Shown here: piece by piece, positions 62,041 through 64,000 of the stretch
Numbering within the stretch: the stretch's first letter is position 1
How the letters are laid out: every line of letters begins with the position of its first letter
Assembly (NCBI GenBank): GCA_028583405.1
Contig: CM053246.1
Coordinates: 6,293,620-6,357,619 of the forward strand
From: Pogonophryne albipinna
Lineage: Eukaryota > Chordata > Actinopteri > Perciformes > Artedidraconidae
Direction of reading: 5' to 3'
DNA: 64,000 bases
Translations under genes and position numbers: made by a program
The notes under the pieces: generated by a model
Told to the model about the DNA's origin: nothing
Seen by the model: the letters and a program-made list of their open reading frames with translations, nothing else
The model's database searches: none

Positions 62041-62486
62041 ATGCTAACGCAGTTTAGCACAGAATTCAAAATAAGGATACCCTTATTACTTATCGAAACT
62101 GCACATACAATATATCCGATTAAAGCTGAGACTCCACAGATTATTTAAGTATAGTATCTAAGCGATCCGATCTCGCGACAGGGGAAGCAAACACAGACAT
62201 CACAACACGTACCTTTAGGGAGCTTTTACGGGAGATCGTCTCACCGTAGATGTCAATCTGATCAAAAGACGTGTTCAATGGCATTAAAACGAGAAAAAAC
62301 GCGGCTGAATCGGTTGATCCATAGGTTAATAATGTATCTGTGGCTTTGAAGCAATTGTTTATAATCCATAATTCCATTTTTATGTAAAAATCGGAGCACA
62401 AAAGTTAGCCACCAGAGTGTATGCAGCTTCCGGTTTTGGCTACGCGTCACTCTCACTCCTTATTTGGTAATGTGTGTGTGTTAGAC
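62041..62486 (-). other. Unassigned DNA with possible minus-strand promoter and exon
   Basis: On the minus strand ACCGGAAGC (about 62430) is an ETS-type site, followed by a frame MELWIINNC ... DQIDIYGETISRKSSLK that ends at a donor AAAG/GTACGT (62209/62208). I recognise no family. It could be a first exon of an unknown transcript or chance. Confidence 0.25.
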
Positions 62487-62835
62487 CAGGGGTTCCCAAC
62501 CTTTATTGTGCCAAGGACCGGCAGATACATAAAAAAAAAAAATCGCGGACCGGTTGTCAATTTTAACTGATTTTAATATTTACTCAACTTAGCAACAGAG
62601 GCTAATTGTATGTAACAGCCTGAACAAATACTAGAACAATATGCATCCAAAACATATTAACAACGGTGAAAAAAGAACCGGTGTCGTTTTTTGGTTTTTC
62701 AGAAAAACGGAAAACAAAAAAACCGACGTTATTCAGTTTTTAAACCAAAACGGGAAAACAGATAAATCAACGTTTTGGTTTTGTTTATATGATTTACGGA
62801 TAATCCAGTGATGGGAAAACGAGGAGAAGGTGCAT

Positions 62836-62838
<3 letters not shown>

Positions 62839-62903
<65 letters not shown>
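62839..62903 (+). repeat. (GT)n microsatellite, 65 bp
   Basis: About 32 uninterrupted GT units inside the hAT-like element. Confidence 0.97.
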
Positions 62904-62904
<1 letters not shown>

Positions 62905-63469
62905 CTGGCATTTGTTTTCAGAAGATATTATGATAGTGACGTTCGTTCCGATGCACTCCGATAGCATTTAGCACTACATCGAGATTAAGATTAAACTAAT
63001 TTATTTTGGGAACACCCGCATATAGGCTACCTATGGAGTTAGCCAGATGTGTGTAAATTACTGTTCATGGTCATTTGAAAACAAATGCCGGTGTCGGACA
63101 GACACAGAGCTGAGCTGAGCAGAGCACACACACATCATGCACCTTGGTGACTGGACATCTCCTTCATAAAACTAATAAAAGGGGGAGTAATCGGGCAGTT
63201 CGATGTGTGTAGAGGTGTGTGTGGTTAACACGTAGCAGCCTGCAGTCACTCGCTGTTCTGATGAAGGTAAACACAGCAAAGGCAGTGCGTAAAAAGGCAC
63301 AGCTCTCGGCCTCCTGATGCTGCCTGCAGCCATTTCATGAAGTGAAGGAGGTTTTCCTTCTATAAAACAGCTGCGGCCAGCAGATACCGTGAGAGTCCCG
63401 GACATGAATTCATAGATCAAGGCAGACTGGTTTACTCTCCTGTTTTGCCAATCCGGTGCTTAAAAAAAG

Positions 63470-63600
63470 GCAAGGCAAGTTTATTTATATAGCACTTTTC
63501 AACACAAGGCAATTCAAAGTGCTTTACAAAAAAATGAAAGACTTTAAGAAAATGGCATTTAAAATCAGTCATTAAAAAGAAAAGCTAATAAAATAAACAT
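63470..63600 (-). repeat. SINE/LINE 3' tail fragment
   Basis: GGCAAGGCAAGTTTATTTAT, ATAGCACTTTTCAACA and TTCAAAGTGCTTTACA are the complement of a common fish retroelement 3' end. Confidence 0.6.
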
Positions 63601-64000
63601 ATAGCTCTACACCCCTGGCCGACATGTCCTTAAAATGAAGTCCGAGTTTGAAATATATCTCAAATAATGTATGCACTGCCATTTCCCCACATAAACATAA
63701 CAGTCTGCAATTAAACGGTTGTCTCCTGTGCTCCTCTTCCTACTTGGCGCACCGGTAACTTTCTCATGCGCACAAGAGGCTGAGACCAGGCTGAGCCGCC
63801 GAATCCCTCGGAACATCATAAAAGCCATTTTCAACGGTTATCTGGTGAAAGATTAACTAGGCTACTGGATGAAATAATATGACTGGTATAGGTGCGAACA
63901 TTAAACACTTTTTGAAAAAAATATTATGATAAAATATTTTTATATAATTCTGCAAATATTACGATAAACTCACAGCTATTTCGCGGACCGGGGGTTGGGA

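Larger units (their letters stand above)
62487..64000. mobile_element. hAT-like element running off the right edge
   Basis: Starts CAGGGGTTCCCAACC, then AAGGACCGG and CGCGGACCGG. The window ends in CGCGGACCGGGGGTTGGGA, the inverted counterpart of that end lacking only its last bases. The interior holds a (GT)n run and a LINE/SINE piece at 63470-63590. No transposase frame is visible. Confidence 0.65.

Overview
This is vertebrate, almost certainly teleost fish, nuclear DNA. The genes are split by GT-AG introns, their proteins are fish-like orthologues of human PBX1, MED8, ALDH9A1 and TMCO1, and most of the rest is fish-type transposon debris: hAT, Tc1/mariner, PIF/Harbinger-like and TTAA-flanked elements, SINEs, LINE 3' ends and long (CA)n runs. 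PBX1, ALDH9A1 and TMCO1 lie close together on human 1q23-q24 and ALDH9A1 adjoins TMCO1 there, so the order pbx1 - med8 - aldh9a1 - tmco1 is partly conserved; from memory human MED8 is on 1p, so its place here is a lineage difference.

Layout. (1) 1-25000, plus strand: the 3' part of pbx1, seven coding exons (6185-21699), preceded by part of a large intron and followed by a ~3 kb 3' UTR. Several intronic stretches look like conserved regulatory DNA. (2) 25000-32545: intergenic, with a perfect-looking inverted repeat and several repeats, no gene recognised. (3) 32545-41520, minus strand: med8, complete, seven coding exons (269 codons), its introns filled by nested transposons. (4) 41520-45785: intergenic cluster of two opposed PIF/Harbinger-like elements that carry a MADF-like reading frame, one split by a later insertion. 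(5) 45785-59850, minus strand: aldh9a1, complete, eleven coding exons (504 codons), with a non-coding first exon. Introns hold a BED-finger hAT remnant, a second hAT, a likely solo LTR and a three-deep nest. (6) 60313-60744, minus strand: last coding exon of tmco1; its upstream exons lie beyond the window or were not found. (7) 60850-64000: LINE and hAT fragments and a (GT)n run.

The genes are not an operon and do not form a pathway: a TALE homeodomain transcription factor, a Mediator head subunit, a carnitine-pathway aldehyde dehydrogenase and an ER calcium-leak channel/translocon protein. The most informative observations are the conserved frame-shifting 113-nt pbx1 exon whose skipping recreates the PBX1b tail, a NAGNAG acceptor in med8, a 25-unit CA repeat directly against a pbx1 splice donor, and several transposon nests whose insertion order can be read from intact target-site duplications. 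No previously undescribed defence or mobile system is evident. All repeat-family names are by recognition, without a database search.
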